Source: Muribaculaceae bacterium (GTDB lineage: Bacteria > Bacteroidota > Bacteroidia > Bacteroidales > Muribaculaceae). Taken from it: a DNA stretch of 43,291 bases. The stretch covers positions 1 through 43,291 of the forward strand of contig JAKSLZ010000018.1 of the NCBI GenBank assembly GCA_024400935.1, given 5' to 3'. Of this stretch, positions 24,055-33,000 are shown piece by piece; position 1 is the first letter of the stretch; every line of letters begins with the position of its first letter. Below the pieces are notes generated by a model. That model was not told the DNA's origin. It saw only the letters and a list, made by a program, of their open reading frames with translations, and ran no database searches. A program made the translations under genes and the position numbers.

Positions 24055-24783
24055 CTACATTCCCAGCAGGAAGCCGTGCATTATGGCGCGATACCACGGG
24101 GAGCGCGTGCCATCCTCGTTGAGCATGGTGCACTCGTGCTCGCGGGCGGCACCGGTGGTCGACTTTTTCATCACCAGCACAAAGCGCTTGGCATGGGCCT
24201 GAGGCAGGGTTTTGATGCGGTACAGGTCTTCCATGCTGAATCCGGCTAACTGACACTCTCCCTTGAACTTGCGCAACACCTCGCCAGGGATGCACACCGA
24301 GAACAGTCCGCCGGGAGCAAGCAGCTCATAGGCCCCGGTAGCAAGCACGTCAAAGGGAAGACTAGACGAATGGCGCGCACGGGTGCGGCTGTCGTCGGGA
24401 CACTCGAGACTCATATCGAAGTATGGAGGGTTGCACACCACAGCGTCAAAGGTACCGGTCAGTCCCTCGGCCCGGGCCCGCGGCACATAGTCCTGGAACG
24501 AGACGTGATGCAGCGTGATGCGTTCACCCATGGGCGAAGCGGCAAAATTGGCCGTGGCATCGACCACCGCGTTGTCGTCGATCTCGATGGCGGTGATGCG
24601 AGCCTCAGGATAGCGCTGAGCCAGCATGAGCGACAGCACGCCCGTGCCCGTGCCCACATCCAGGATGCGGTTTCCGCCTGCCGAGAGCGTACCCAGCAAG
24701 TCGCTGTCAGTCCCCACCTTCATCGCGGCATGCTGCTGTTGTATGCTAAACTGCTGATATTTAAATATACCCTTCTTACCCAT
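24055..24783 (-). CDS. trmN6: tRNA1(Val) (adenine(37)-N6)-methyltransferase, TrmN6-like
   Basis: A 242-residue SAM-dependent methyltransferase expected to modify A37 of tRNA-Val. The N-terminus FKYQQFSIQQQHAAMKVGTD matches the family consensus. The SAM-binding motif I is DVGTGTG (residues 42-48), and the N6-adenine methyltransferase motif is NPPYF (118-122). The length is normal for YfiC/TrmN6. It lies downstream of a tRNA/rpsT operon on the same strand, but a terminator and a repeat array separate them. Other NPPY-type RNA or DNA N6-adenine methyltransferases are the main alternative, though the N-terminal pattern favours TrmN6. Confidence 0.88.
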   Translation of the reverse strand: MGKKGIFKYQQFSIQQQHAAMKVGTDSDLLGTLSAGGNRILDVGTGTGVLSLMLAQRYPEARITAIEIDDNAVVDATANFAASPMGERITLHHVSFQDYVPRARAEGLTGTFDAVVCNPPYFDMSLECPDDSRTRARHSSSLPFDVLATGAYELLAPGGLFSVCIPGEVLRKFKGECQLAGFSMEDLYRIKTLPQAHAKRFVLVMKKSTTGAAREHECTMLNEDGTRSPWYRAIMHGFLLGM

Positions 24784-24819
24784 TATCGTAAAAAAATGAT
24801 TAAAACCCTAAAACCCTGC

Positions 24820-24930
24820 TCCCCTAGAACCCCTAGACGACCTAGCCTCCCTAGACCCCTAGATCATCTAGAACCTCCAGAAAATCTAGTCAATCTAGAA
24901 TATCTAGCCCATCTAGATTATCTAGAGTTT
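24820..24930. repeat. 9-nt periodic repeat array (nCTAGAnnn type)
   Basis: About 12 consecutive 9-nt modules with a CTAG core run through the interval (CCCTAGAAC, CCCTAGACG, ACCTAGCCT, then TCTAGTCAA, TCTAGAATA, TCTAGATTA). One unit is shortened by 1 nt. It lies between the trmN6 start and the tRNA terminator. Confidence 0.85.
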
Positions 24931-24953
24931 CAATTCCCAAACCCATACGACAA

Positions 24954-24983
24954 AGAGCGTTAAGCGGTTGTGCTTAACGCTCT
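24954..24983 (-). terminator. Terminator of the tRNA-Glu / rpsT operon
   Basis: A perfect 12-bp stem (AGAGCGTTAAGC, 24954-24965, with complement 24972-24983) and a 6-nt loop. It begins 4 nt after the tRNA 3' end. The following minus-strand sequence has only a short T-run. Confidence 0.75.
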
Positions 24984-24986
24984 GCG

Positions 24987-25058
24987 TAGCCCATAGCAGA
25001 ATCGAACTGCTCTTTCAAGAATGAAAATCTTGCGTCCTAGCCGATAGACGAATGGGCC
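24987..25058 (-). tRNA. tRNA-Glu (anticodon TTC), downstream copy
   Basis: A 72-nt cloverleaf on the minus strand. The acceptor GGCCCAT pairs with ATGGGCT, the anticodon stem is CAAGA/TCTTG with loop TTTTCAT (anticodon TTC), and the T arm is AGCAG-TTCGATT-CTGCT. CCA is not encoded. The sequence is identical to the copy at 25414-25485. Confidence 0.95.
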
Positions 25059-25117
25059 AACTACGGTCACCGCACCCATCGCTGAGTCACGAGCCGTGTA
25101 TTTTTAAAATCCGCTGA

Positions 25118-25372
25118 TTAGCCCAGCTTGTTGATATAAAGAGCCAGCTTAGACTTGAGGTTAGAAGCCTTGTTCTTCGAGATTGTGTTCTTGCGAGCCA
25201 GCTTGTCGAGCATAGAAGAAACCTTCTTGTGCTGTTCGATTGCAGCTGCCTTGTCAGTCATCTTGCGCAGGTCGCGTACAGCGTTGCGCATAGTCTTAGC
25301 GTAATAACGGTTACGAAGTTTGCGAGCCTCTGATTGGCGGATTCTTTTGATTGCTGATTTATGGTTTGCCAT
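25118..25372 (-). CDS. rpsT: 30S ribosomal protein S20
   Basis: An 84-residue, highly basic, all-helical primary 16S rRNA-binding protein of the small ribosomal subunit. The N-terminus [20 protein letters not shown] is the family hallmark, and the C-terminal [20 protein letters not shown] also fits. The length is normal. It lies between two identical tRNA-Glu genes on the same strand, with gaps of about 40 and 60 nt, so the three genes are probably cotranscribed from the promoter upstream of the first tRNA and separated by tRNA processing. Confidence 0.97.
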   Translation of the reverse strand: MANHKSAIKRIRQSEARKLRNRYYAKTMRNAVRDLRKMTDKAAAIEQHKKVSSMLDKLARKNTISKNKASNLKSKLALYINKLG

Positions 25373-25413
25373 AATTGTTTTTTATTTCTAGTCTATTTTT
25401 TGTTGTTAATTTG

Positions 25414-25485
25414 TAGCCCATAGCAGAATCGAACTGCTCTTTCAAGAATGAAAATCTTGCGTCCTAGCCGATAGACGAATGGGCC
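25414..25485 (-). tRNA. tRNA-Glu (anticodon TTC), upstream copy
   Basis: A 72-nt cloverleaf identical to the one at 24987-25058, with anticodon TTC in loop TTTTCAT. It is first in the operon, about 32 nt after the -7 element. Confidence 0.95.
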
Positions 25486-25516
25486 AACTCGCACCTACTC
25501 GCGCAAAATGCGACTG

Positions 25517-25547
25517 CAAAGATAGATATAGTTTTTTAATTGGCAAA
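25517..25547 (-). promoter_or_regulatory. Promoter of the tRNA-Glu / rpsT / tRNA-Glu operon
   Basis: Minus-strand TTTG (25544-25547), exactly 19 nt, TATCTTTG (25517-25524): the best consensus promoter in the window. Confidence 0.75.
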
Positions 25548-25661
25548 ATTTAACGACAATAAAACGTGTTTTTTGGGTGTTTTTTTTGATTTTTATAGTA
25601 AAAAACGCAAAAAAATAGTATCTTAGTGCCAAATTTGCGACATCAACTGCGCCCCACTCTC

Positions 25662-26384
25662 ATGTATGACAAACTTAACGGCATAGTCCTCAACACGGTA
25701 AAATACAGCGACCGCACCAGCATCGTGCATGTCTACACCGACGTGCACGGCCTCATGTCGTTTGCCGTGCCACAGGGCCACACCCGCGGGGCCCGCATGC
25801 GCAACTCCATGCTCCTGCCCCTGTCGCTCATCGAGATGGAGGCCCGCATCACCCCTGGGCGTGAGCTGGCCACGATGCACGACATGCGGCGCACGGTGCC
25901 CCTCATGAGCATCTATTGCGACCCGGTGAAGAACGCCATCGCCATGTTCATGAGCGAGGTGCTCACCCATGTGATCCAAGAGCACGAGCACAATGCCCAG
26001 CTTTATACTTATATATATAACAGTATACACGTGCTGGAAAATGCCGAGCGCGGCATTGCCAACTTCCACATCTGCTTCCTGTTTCACCTGGGAGCATTGC
26101 TGGGCATACAGCCCGATGTGGACTCTTACCGTGACGGATACTGGTTTAACATGGCCGAGGGCACATTTATGCCAGGTGCACGCGGCGGCCGCTACCTGCG
26201 CCCCGAGCAGGCCCGTCTCATCGTGCTGCTGTCGCGCATGCGATATGGCAACATGCACCTGTTTCGCTTCAACCGCGACCAGCGCAACCAGGTGCTCGAC
26301 ACCATCCTCGACTACTTCAAGCTGCACCAGAGCACCCTGGGCACCCTGCGCTCGCCCGACGTGCTCAAGCAACTGTTTATATAA
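25662..26384 (+). CDS. recO: DNA repair protein RecO
   Basis: A 240-residue recombination mediator that, with RecF and RecR, loads RecA onto SSB-coated single-stranded DNA. The N-terminal OB-fold region begins MYDKLNGIVLNTVKYSDRTS and contains the typical VHVYTDVHGLMSFAVPQG. The rest is helical and ends in ILDYFKLHQSTLGTLRSPDVLKQLF, as in Bacteroidetes RecO. The zinc-finger Cys set of some RecO proteins is not evident. The start ATG at 25662 is preferred over 25626 because it fits the family N-terminus. It reads away from the rpsT operon. Confidence 0.9.
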   Translation: MYDKLNGIVLNTVKYSDRTSIVHVYTDVHGLMSFAVPQGHTRGARMRNSMLLPLSLIEMEARITPGRELATMHDMRRTVPLMSIYCDPVKNAIAMFMSEVLTHVIQEHEHNAQLYTYIYNSIHVLENAERGIANFHICFLFHLGALLGIQPDVDSYRDGYWFNMAEGTFMPGARGGRYLRPEQARLIVLLSRMRYGNMHLFRFNRDQRNQVLDTILDYFKLHQSTLGTLRSPDVLKQLFI

Positions 26385-26426
26385 AAACACACAAACGACA
26401 ACAAAAATCGTCGATATTTTTTGCAA

Positions 26427-26461
26427 TTTGTTGCCAAAAAGAAAAATTTCACATAACTTTG
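26427..26461 (+). promoter_or_regulatory. Promoter of the exported protein gene at 26509
   Basis: TAACTTTG at 26454-26461, with TTTG at 26427-26430 (23-nt spacing) or GTTG at 26430-26433 (20-nt spacing). Leader about 42 nt. Confidence 0.5.
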
Positions 26462-26508
26462 CAACAAATTACAAGGGAAATAATACATTTATCAAAAAAT
26501 ACAAGCTT

Positions 26509-28185
26509 ATGAAAAAGACTTTACTCTTAGGTTTAGCTACCGCGATGGCCATGTCATTGCAGGCACAGCAGCTCACAACTGCAACACAGTTATCACACCC
26601 CATGAAGCGCCAGGGCGTTACCCTGAGCGAGCGTGCCCAGAAAGCAACATTTGCAGCCAAGAAGGCCCACAAGGTTGCCGCCAAGGCCGAGGCTCCCGTC
26701 CTCGACCAGCCCGCAGGAACCCTGTTTGAGAACATGTATGTGACCAGCGCGTCTTACGGCCTGGGCTGGGGCGACGTTTACTACCAGGAAGTAGACGGCG
26801 GCTACGGTGCAGTAGTTGAAGGCGCCGACGGCAATCTCTATGTCAAGGCTCCGCTTTCGCAGGCCTACGTGTGGGATCTGGGGCACCCCTGGATCAAGTG
26901 CGACAAGGTTGAAGGTCAGGACGGCGTTTATGCGATGTCAATGCCACAGCCCTATGCCATCGACTACGGCGACCTGTACTACATCGAGCGCCTCAAGTAT
27001 GACGAGGACCTGGAGAGCTATGTTGCCGACGAGGACAACCAGACCGTGCGTTTCCAGTGGAAGGACAACGTGCTCACACAGCTCGACGACTGCTTCGTGG
27101 GACTGTGCGACGAAACTCACGACTGGTTCTACATGGCCGACAACGGCATCAAGTATGTAGTCAACAACGACAAGGTTGCCCAGGTTCCTGCCGACTATAC
27201 CGACGTGAGCGACATGCGCATGTATTTCAAGGATGATCCCTCGGACCTCGATTCAGAGGATAACAAGTTTGTCAAGTCGGCAGCCTCTGAGGACGAGGAG
27301 TCTACCGTTGCCTATATCCTGGGGCTTAACGACAACCTCCCCGACGCACCCGTCATGGTCGTTGCCAACATGCAGACCGAGAAGTTTGAAATCCCCACTT
27401 GCCAGTACATGGGCGTAGACATGATGTACAACTCTCACATCTATTTGCTCACAGGCAACGCCAAGGTTGAAGGTTCTGGCAATAAAGTTTATTTCAATTA
27501 TGACAAGACCGACAATCTCGAAATGACCTATGACGAGGACCTCGACGCTCTGGTAGCAGCCTATCCCGCATCGCTCATCGTGAACTGCGGCCGCAACTTG
27601 CTCTACATTGCCGACGAGTTTGTTGCTCCCAGTTTCACAAGCCTTGACGACGAGCCCATGACTCCCGCCACCCCCACCGACCTTACAGTCAAGGAATCAG
27701 TATACTTCGACATCGTCAAGTTTGTCATTCCCTCGGTAGACGATCAGGGCGATGACCTCAACACCAAGAAGCTCTACTACAACATCTACCTTGATGGCCA
27801 GGTTTACACCTTCGACCCCGAGGTATTCGTGGGCCTGAGTGCACCCATGACCGATGTTCCCTACGGATTCAGCGAGAGCGAGTATGACATCTACATGACT
27901 TCTTCAACTAAGGTCAACACCATCTACTTCTATGACAACGACTACAAGACCATAGGCGTACAGAGCGTTTACCGCGGTGGCAACGAGGAGCATCGCAGCG
28001 ACATCGTCACTTACACCCGCTCAATAGTGGGCATCGACGGCATCAGCACCGATGTGCGCACAGTCAAGAGCGAGAGCTACTACAACGCTGCCGGACAAAA
28101 GGTTGACGCAAGCGCAAACGGCTTGATTTTCAAACACGTAGAATACACTGACGGAACCACTCAGACCTTCAAGGTTATAAAGTAA
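26509..28185 (+). CDS. Exported protein of unknown function with YYNxxGQ C-terminal motif
   Basis: A 558-residue secreted protein. Residues 1-20 are the signal peptide (MKKTLLLGLATAMAMSLQAQ). A short basic stretch (about 30-60) is followed by a beta-rich, strongly acidic body with many Tyr, Asp and Trp residues. I recognise no catalytic motif. The C-terminus carries ESYYNAAGQKVDASANGLIF and ends FKVIK, the same type of tail as in two other proteins of this window, which suggests export by the same route. The frame is open far upstream through recO, but the ATG at 26509 is the real start because it begins the signal peptide behind a promoter. A terminator follows. Confidence 0.85.
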   Translation: MKKTLLLGLATAMAMSLQAQQLTTATQLSHPMKRQGVTLSERAQKATFAAKKAHKVAAKAEAPVLDQPAGTLFENMYVTSASYGLGWGDVYYQEVDGGYGAVVEGADGNLYVKAPLSQAYVWDLGHPWIKCDKVEGQDGVYAMSMPQPYAIDYGDLYYIERLKYDEDLESYVADEDNQTVRFQWKDNVLTQLDDCFVGLCDETHDWFYMADNGIKYVVNNDKVAQVPADYTDVSDMRMYFKDDPSDLDSEDNKFVKSAASEDEESTVAYILGLNDNLPDAPVMVVANMQTEKFEIPTCQYMGVDMMYNSHIYLLTGNAKVEGSGNKVYFNYDKTDNLEMTYDEDLDALVAAYPASLIVNCGRNLLYIADEFVAPSFTSLDDEPMTPATPTDLTVKESVYFDIVKFVIPSVDDQGDDLNTKKLYYNIYLDGQVYTFDPEVFVGLSAPMTDVPYGFSESEYDIYMTSSTKVNTIYFYDNDYKTIGVQSVYRGGNEEHRSDIVTYTRSIVGIDGISTDVRTVKSESYYNAAGQKVDASANGLIFKHVEYTDGTTQTFKVIK

Positions 28186-28233
28186 CACCCGTATAGACAT
28201 TTTAGCTCCACATCACGGAGCAAAAACAGCCAC

Positions 28234-28270
28234 AAGCCATCATCCCACAACGGGGTGATGGCTTATTTTT
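28234..28270 (+). terminator. Terminator of the exported protein gene
   Basis: A 13-bp stem (AAGCCATCATCCC at 28234-28246 with GGGGTGATGGCTT at 28252-28264, one G-U pair), followed by ATTTTT. Confidence 0.88.
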
Positions 28271-28365
28271 CCATAAACATGGTGCAATACCCCTTCTATA
28301 GAAGCGGCAAGTGTAAAAAAATGCAATTTTGTTTCAACAAAAAGAAAATTAAAATGTGCTTATAG

Positions 28366-28395
28366 ATTGTAATTACAGAAAAATGACTACCTTTG
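28366..28395 (+). promoter_or_regulatory. Promoter of the NhaD gene
   Basis: TACCTTTG at 28388-28395, with ATTG at 28366-28369 18 nt upstream. Leader about 50 nt. Confidence 0.5.
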
Positions 28396-28451
28396 CAGCG
28401 ATTTTAAGAAATTAATCCCAATAATACCTATTTTTGGACTATTTGATTGAT

Positions 28452-29765
28452 ATGTCTACGTTAACTATTTTAATTGTACTTGTATTCCTTCTGGGCTATG
28501 CCTCTATAGCACTCGAGGGCATCACTCGCGTCAACAAGGCCGCTGTGGCACTGCTCATGTTTGTTGCAACATGGACATTGCTCATGATGGACCCCTCGGC
28601 CTATCTGCACGGAGCCAACATCAACACCGTCATCGAGAAGCATCTGGGAAGCACCGCGACAACGCTGTTCTTCCTCATGGGCGCAATGGCCATCGTTGAG
28701 GTCGTGGACCGCAACGGCGGTTTCAACTTTGTGAGCGAACTGTTGCGCACCCGCAGCAAGCGGTCGCTCATGTGGCGTGTTGCATTCATGACATTCTTTC
28801 TGAGTGCCATACTCGACAACCTCACCACCAGCATCGTGATGGTAATGCTGCTGCGCAAACTGGTGCAGGAACGATATGACCGGGTGCGCTTCGCAGCCCT
28901 GATTGTAGTGTCGGCCAACTCGGGCGGTGCCTTCTCCCCCATTGGCGACGTCACCACCATCATGCTGTGGAACGGTGGCATGATCACCGCCGGAGGCGTC
29001 ATCAAGGAACTCATCATACCCTCACTCATATCGATGCTCGTGCCTGCCCTGATGCTCATGATGCAGCTCAAGGGCGAGCTCACGGCTCCTGAAAACGTGG
29101 AAAACGAGGCCATCGACGAGCTTAACGGCCACCAGCGCCGCACCGTCTTCTGCATGGGTGTGGGCGGACTGGTCTTCGTGCCCATCTTCCACAACCTCAC
29201 CGGGCTGCCCCCATTCATGGGCATCCTGCTCGTGCTGGGCTGTCTGTGGCTCATCACCGAGCTCTTCTATGGCACCAAGCGACTCAAATATCGCGAGAAC
29301 CTCAAGAACCGCATGAGCAAGTTGCTCAAGCGCCTCGACATGAGCACCATCCTGTTCTTCCTGGGCATCCTCATGGCTGTGGGTTGTCTTGAGGAGATAG
29401 GCGTGCTCGAGGAACTGGGCGTATGGCTCAATAACATGTCAAACGGCAACCACTACCTTGTGACCGGCCTCATCGGCGCCATGTCGAGCATCGTCGACAA
29501 TGTGCCTCTGGTGGCAGGCTGCATGGGCATGTACCCCATCGGCACCGGCGACATGGCTGTAGACGGCGTGTTCTGGCAGCTGCTGGCCTACTGTGCCGGC
29601 GTGGGTGGCTCGATGCTCATCGTGGGCTCAGCGGCAGGTGTCGTGGTCATGGGTCTGGAGAAGATCAGCTTTGGCAACTACATGAAGCACATGACACTGT
29701 TCTCGCTTGTGGGCTACCTGGCTGGTATGTTCAGCTATTACCTGCTGCGCACATTCATCTTCTAA
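28452..29765 (+). CDS. nhaD: NhaD-family Na+/H+ antiporter
   Basis: A 437-residue inner-membrane protein with about 11-12 hydrophobic segments, expected to exchange cytoplasmic Na+ for external H+. Signatures are LDNLTTSIVMVMLLRKLV, the loop SANSGGAFSPIGDVTTIMLW and the C-terminal GAMSSIVDNVPLVAG, a repeated DN-containing motif pair typical of the ion transporter superfamily. The start at 28452 is preferred over the TTG at 28434; it begins MSTLTILIVLVFLLGYASIA. It is monocistronic with a strong terminator. Na+ homeostasis is plausible where Na+-pumping respiration operates, as in most Bacteroidales. Confidence 0.92.
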   Translation: MSTLTILIVLVFLLGYASIALEGITRVNKAAVALLMFVATWTLLMMDPSAYLHGANINTVIEKHLGSTATTLFFLMGAMAIVEVVDRNGGFNFVSELLRTRSKRSLMWRVAFMTFFLSAILDNLTTSIVMVMLLRKLVQERYDRVRFAALIVVSANSGGAFSPIGDVTTIMLWNGGMITAGGVIKELIIPSLISMLVPALMLMMQLKGELTAPENVENEAIDELNGHQRRTVFCMGVGGLVFVPIFHNLTGLPPFMGILLVLGCLWLITELFYGTKRLKYRENLKNRMSKLLKRLDMSTILFFLGILMAVGCLEEIGVLEELGVWLNNMSNGNHYLVTGLIGAMSSIVDNVPLVAGCMGMYPIGTGDMAVDGVFWQLLAYCAGVGGSMLIVGSAAGVVVMGLEKISFGNYMKHMTLFSLVGYLAGMFSYYLLRTFIF

Positions 29766-29826
29766 AACACCACTTCATTCTGCAAAACTCCAGGAGGCGA
29801 GTTCTCTCCTCCACCCTATAAACACA

Positions 29827-29860
29827 CGAGGGGACCGGCATTAAACAGCCGGTCCCCTCG
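29827..29860 (+). terminator. Strong terminator of the NhaD gene
   Basis: A perfect 13-bp GC-rich stem (CGAGGGGACCGGC at 29827-29839, complement at 29848-29860) with an 8-nt loop, followed by CTTTAT. Confidence 0.92.
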
Positions 29861-29865
29861 CTTTA

Positions 29866-30030
29866 TCCCAGAAAGTGCATTAGGGCATGGATAAGATTTT
29901 AGATTATCATTGTGTCAGGATTTGCGCTATATTGAACGAGCATAGGGGTTCCTATGTGAGCGAAAGATAGCCCAAATCATGCCTATGAGAAGTAAAATAT
30001 TGCCATTTGCTCCTAATGAACTTTCTGGGA
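29866..30030. mobile_element. 165-bp MITE-like element with 19-bp terminal inverted repeats
   Basis: The left terminus TCCCAGAAAGTGCATTAGG (29866-29884) is the inverted copy of 30012-30030 with a single mismatch. Both ends are flanked by TTA (29863-29865 and 30031-30033), a possible 3-bp target duplication. The interior contains a small hairpin (CATAGG-ggtt-CCTATG, 29941-29956) and no convincing gene. On the minus strand a 35-codon open stretch (IIPESSLGANGNILLLIGMI and on) begins near the right end without a good start. A terminally paired noncoding RNA is the alternative. Confidence 0.55.
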
Positions 30031-30048
30031 TTATTTATGACTGTCAGG

Positions 30049-33000
30049 TCACTCGAGCATGAGACCTATGATGATGTTGAAATCGATGACATCGGTGCGG
30101 CCGTCACCGTTCACGTCGTCGCGGCCGTCGTATGTGTCGGCGGGTTCGTTGCCCAGCATGATGTTGAGGATGCAGTTGATGTCCTGAACGTCAATCTTGC
30201 CGTCGAGGTTCACGTCGCCGCGCAGTGCCGAGGGTGAGAACTGTACAAACGCCTCGGGACCAACGCCAACGGGGGTGACAATCGACACACCGTATGTTGT
30301 AATCTTGGCAGGCATGGGCATGAATGCCTCTTTCTCGGTCACGGTCTTGGCCACCTTGCCGTCGACGGTAATCTGATAGCCTTCAACCTCTACGCCCAGC
30401 TGCTTGCCGGTCTCAAAGGTAAGGTCGTCGATCTTAAGACCCATCTTAGCGGTAGAAACCACCTGGATAGCGAAGTATTTAGCACCCTGAGGCACCTCAA
30501 ACTTGCGCTCGGTCCAGCTCCACGACTGCTTCTCGGTGAGCACGTCATTGTTAATCTTGATAAAGTCAGTCTTGTCGGTTCCTGTGGTCGAGTAGAGCAC
30601 GTTGAACTCCTCAGCTCCCCAGTTGCCGCTCAAGCATCCTGTCCAGAACGAGATGATCTGCTCGTTGCCCGAGAGCTCGGGAGTGATGAGCCATGTGTCC
30701 ATGGTCTCAGTGCCGTCAAATGCCACGAGACTCTGTGCGCCGCTGTGCGGAGCGTATGCACCCGAACCGCCAAATCCGGCCTTCTTGTTGTCAAAGATGA
30801 GCCAGCCTATAGCTTCGCCGGCGTGGTCATACTTGCCGCTGCCACACTGCTTGGTGGTCTGCGGGTTGAAGTAGATGGTGTAGCCTTCGTCGGCGAGCAC
30901 CTCGTCGCCCACGCTGAAGGCGCTGTAGGTCTCAAAGCCTTGCTCAACCTGCTGGATGGTCGACTCGGGGATAGTCCATGTGAGGTGTACCTGGCCGTCG
31001 TCCTCGGTTGCGGCGAGATTGTCGACGGTGGGAATTTCGGGCTTCTCAAGGGTGAGCTTCACCGCATCGGTGTTGTTGGCAGCCACGGGGTCACCGTCAT
31101 TGACAACCTCGGCAGTGAGGTTGATTTCTTCGAGTTCGCTTGCACCTGCGCTAGTATAGATCAGTTTAACCTCCTTAGTCGAGAGCGGAGCGATTTCGGG
31201 GGTCTCGGCAACATAGGCGGTGTCGCCCGTAGCGTCGTTCTTAAGAATCACGCTGTAAGAGCCGGCATTAGCCTTCATCGAACCGTTGTTTGTCACCTTA
31301 ACCTTAATCACACACGAACCGCTGTAGGGCAGCTTGCCCTGGTTGCCCACGTCGCTCACCTTGAGCGCCATGTCACCGTCCACAGCATCCATGAGGCGCA
31401 CGTTGCGCACCATCTGATGCTCACGCTTGGCCTGTCCCTGGGGAGCACCCTGAGCGTGGAACTGGATGCTTATCCACTCGGCATCGGCAAATGCCGAGAG
31501 GTCGATTGCACGGGTAATCCACTTGTCCTCGGGGGTAGCGTCGCGCACTAAGCTGGCGACAGTGGTGAACTGCTCGATATTTCCGGCACCCACCTGCACG
31601 TCAAGGCGGTCGTTATAAGCCATCTCGCCCAGATACTGGTCAAATACCAGTGTGGTGTTCTGTGCACCGCCAATGGCAATCTTGCCGGTGTTGACCACAG
31701 CCTCGCCGGTGGGATAGTCGCACTTGACATAGAGCACGCCTTCGCCGTCTTCCATGCCATACTGCCAGCCCTCGGTGCTTGAGCCTACGGCCTTTTCTAT
31801 CACATACCACTCATAGGGGCTTGTGTTGAGGTCATCAACATAGGGCATATCATAAGGCTTGCCATAGAGGCACTTGTTAGTCTCCACGCGCTTGCCGCTC
31901 ACAAGGTTGTTTTCCACGTCTACAGCCTCGACATATACACTGAGCATAGCCTGGTCCTCGAGGTCGTCGACATTGCTCTGCACGATGACTGAGGGCGCGC
32001 CGGGCTCGCTGGTGCGGAATTTGACATACTCACCGTCGCCGCGGCGAATGTAGATGTTGTGGCTCACGCGGGCGGGGTCAACATAGCCGTTGATGCCATC
32101 GGTGAGAGGAGTATTCCATGAAGCCACGAGGTTACCGTCAACTACACGCAGCTTGCAGCCCATTGCCACACGCGGAGTGCCGTAGCCCACATAGGCCTGT
32201 GCCTTGATGGTGTCGCTGGGTGTGCCCGCTGCATTCACGGCTACCACGCTGTAAGTATTGAAGCCATTGGGCACGTCAACGTCGCTGAATCCCAATTCCT
32301 CGCCGGGCTCGCACTCGTCAAACGTCTGGACAAGCTTGTCGCCGCAGAATACGTTAATCTTAAAGTCGTTGAGTGCGCCGCCGTTCACTGTGGTGCGGGG
32401 TGCAGTGAACTCTACTTCACACTCGTGCTGTCCCTCGAGTGCAGGAGTGAGCTTGAGGTTCTCTACTCTAGAGGGTGCATCGATCGCTGCGCCTTCTTCG
32501 AGAACGATGTCGTCAATGCAGAACTCATAATGGTTAGCAGGCGAGATAGCGTGGAAACCGATGTTGTAGTTGCCGTCCTCGGGCACTACAAACGAGAGGT
32601 CATAGACAGTGTATTTAGTATCGGTGTACACGGTAGACTGCTGCACCTCAATCGTCATGTTATTGACTGTTGCGCCCTTACCGGCCTTGATTTCCATCGT
32701 CTCGGGATAGTTGGTAGCAACAGGGCGGGCAATATACTTCATGCGCACGCTCTTGTTGGCCTTTACTGCCACAGGAGGAGTGATGAGCCAGTCGTCCTTG
32801 GGCTCGGTTTCGTTAGCAACGATGGTAAACACCTGATAGTTGCCGCGTTCCTCATAGAACCATGTGGTACCGTCGCGGTTAGCGTCGATGATGGTGAACT
32901 GGTCAACGTCAACGTCGGGGTCTACGGGGAAGGCGTGCGGCAAGGCGTAGGCGTCACCAAATGCCACCTTGTTGCTCACGGTAGCCTTCGATGTCTTGCC

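Noticed and set aside
25993-28185. 730-codon frame that appears to fuse a recO-overlapping part to the exported protein
   Set aside because: The first 170 codons are an out-of-frame reading of recO. A promoter and a clean signal peptide at 26509 show that the real gene starts there.
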